A stretch of 64,000 nucleotides of DNA. Source: Chromobotia macracanthus (taxonomy: Eukaryota; Chordata; Actinopteri; Cypriniformes; Botiidae). Position 1 is the first letter of the stretch. The number at the start of each line of letters is the position of its first letter. The position numbers and the translations under genes are program-made. Location: contig JAZGTH010000064.1 in the NCBI GenBank assembly GCA_036877525.1, positions 1,873,001 through 1,937,000 of the forward strand, in the 5' to 3' direction. Under the pieces are notes generated by a model. That model was not told where the DNA came from. It saw only the letters and a program-made list of their open reading frames with translations, and did no database searches. Positions 63,081 to 64,000 of the stretch are shown here, piece by piece.

Positions 63081-64000
63081 CTTTCTATGGGCCTTAGAGA
63101 CATAGAGAGACAAAAAGACAGTGTTTTCTAAATAATAAACCCACTGGTTCAAAAAAAAGATATCCAGGTTTCAAAATGGCCGACATAGTCAAAATGTACC
63201 TTAATGCACATTCCTAGTCTTACTGAGGATGATTAACTAGTGCACTTTATTCTTTAAAAAAAGTTTGTGTTTGTTAACTTAAAAACGTATGACATCACAT
63301 CTTTCTTACTTATAAATGGCTGTTTTAAGGCTGTTTGTTCACCCTCAGGTCACACAGCCAAACAAGAAATAAAATGGTACAATATCAGGCCAATTGGATG
63401 GAAATTGCTAACCGTAAATCTTGATGTGAAGGCAACCAGCTCAACCTAACTCAGCAGATTTCAGTTGTGGTAGCAGCTGACCTGCTTTGGTCTTCCGCCT
63501 TGAAGGTGTGACCGTCACGAAATCTCGCTGAGAAAGCAAACACATCATATCCTCACCCGGCCTCACCTGGAGTTAACTCCCTAACCCCACAGAGCCTGCA
63601 CACACCTGTGTGCCACACGGGCGGGAGATGAGTTATTAGAAACAGGCACAGGTGCTTTAAAACACACACACAGGTGGACAACAAAGAGATCAGCATGAGA
63701 GGACTCGAACAAACATCAGAAACCAGGCTGTTGTTCCTGACCAAAGTGATGTAGTCACTTTTCAGAAGCAACATTTACTCTGGGATCTGGTGACCTTTTG
63801 TTTAAAGGCAGAGAAGGCAATTGTTTTCCAGAAACATGTTTTGTTTTGCTGGTTGAAGGTCTCTTCACTGATAGCAATCACTAAGTGATCTAAATATATT
63901 TATATACATTTCTATCTTCTGTAGAAGGTGAAGGACTATAAAATGTTTGTCGATTTTGTGCATTTGGTTTGAATGATAGGATGTCCTATTTGCCTGTCAA

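Larger units (their letters stand above)
45502..64000 (-). other. hcn1: hcn1 intron 2 (3' part)
   Basis: At least 18.5 kb upstream of exon 3 with no sequence resembling exon 2, which should encode S1-S4 in about 424 bp. Being in intron 2 is inferred from the known HCN gene layout. The stretch holds three MITE copies (46198-46512, 46976-47269, 48049-48285), CA and GA microsatellites, a fish repeat at 56905-57121, the 131-bp tandem duplication at 57221-57481, a repeat with TTCTCAAC-type ends at 58396-58655 and several repeat-poor blocks. Confidence 0.8.

Noticed and set aside
1..64000. CRISPR arrays, operons, prophage or bacterial mobile elements
   Set aside because: None seen; the sequence is vertebrate, with a spliced gene and fish repeats.

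Overview
The window is nuclear DNA of a ray-finned fish, most likely a cyprinid (carp/minnow relative). The only gene I can support is a spliced vertebrate gene with conserved exon sizes. The surrounding DNA is AT-rich and full of dispersed repeats, including a MITE with GTGAACTATCC ends of a type familiar from cyprinid genomes, tRNA-derived SINEs, a Tc1-like remnant and long microsatellites. There is no bacterial or organellar gene organisation, no CRISPR array and no operon.

The gene is hcn1, on the minus strand. It encodes the hyperpolarization-activated cyclic nucleotide-gated cation channel 1, a subunit of the channels that carry the neuronal and sensory Ih current. Six coding exons are present, in transcription order: 45501-45340 (S4-S5 region, S5, turret), 35241-35023 (pore helix, GYG filter, S6), 27166-27020 (C-linker), 24784-24544 (C-linker end and start of the cyclic-nucleotide-binding domain), 21454-21290 (cAMP-binding cassette and C helix) and 13980-12980 (cytoplasmic tail ending in SNL). 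The five internal exons are 162, 219, 147, 241 and 165 bp, which I recall as the sizes of mammalian HCN exons 3-7. All splice sites are GT-AG and all phases agree. The paralogue call rests on the tail: SPCSFTTSVCSPPVQ, SPTASQLSL and RFASNL are HCN1-type. Exons 1 and 2 (N terminus to S4) are not in the window and must lie beyond position 64000.

Layout. 1 to about 9350: sequence downstream of hcn1, repeat-rich, with no supported protein gene and one weak hint of a plus-strand spliced transcript near 5160-6005. About 9350-12979: probable long 3' UTR. 12980-45501: the exons and five complete introns. 45502-64000: the 3' part of intron 2, more than 18 kb, with MITEs, microsatellites, a perfect 131-bp tandem duplication and several repeat-poor blocks that could be conserved non-coding elements.

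The points most worth a second look are a GC-rich island in intron 7 (about 20620-20840) that carries a CTCF-like motif and an open reading frame that could splice in frame from exon 7; a family of about 300-bp elements with CCCAGCTAAC-type ends, present in at least eight copies in both orientations; and repeat-poor intronic blocks that may be enhancers. I found no convincing undescribed protein system.
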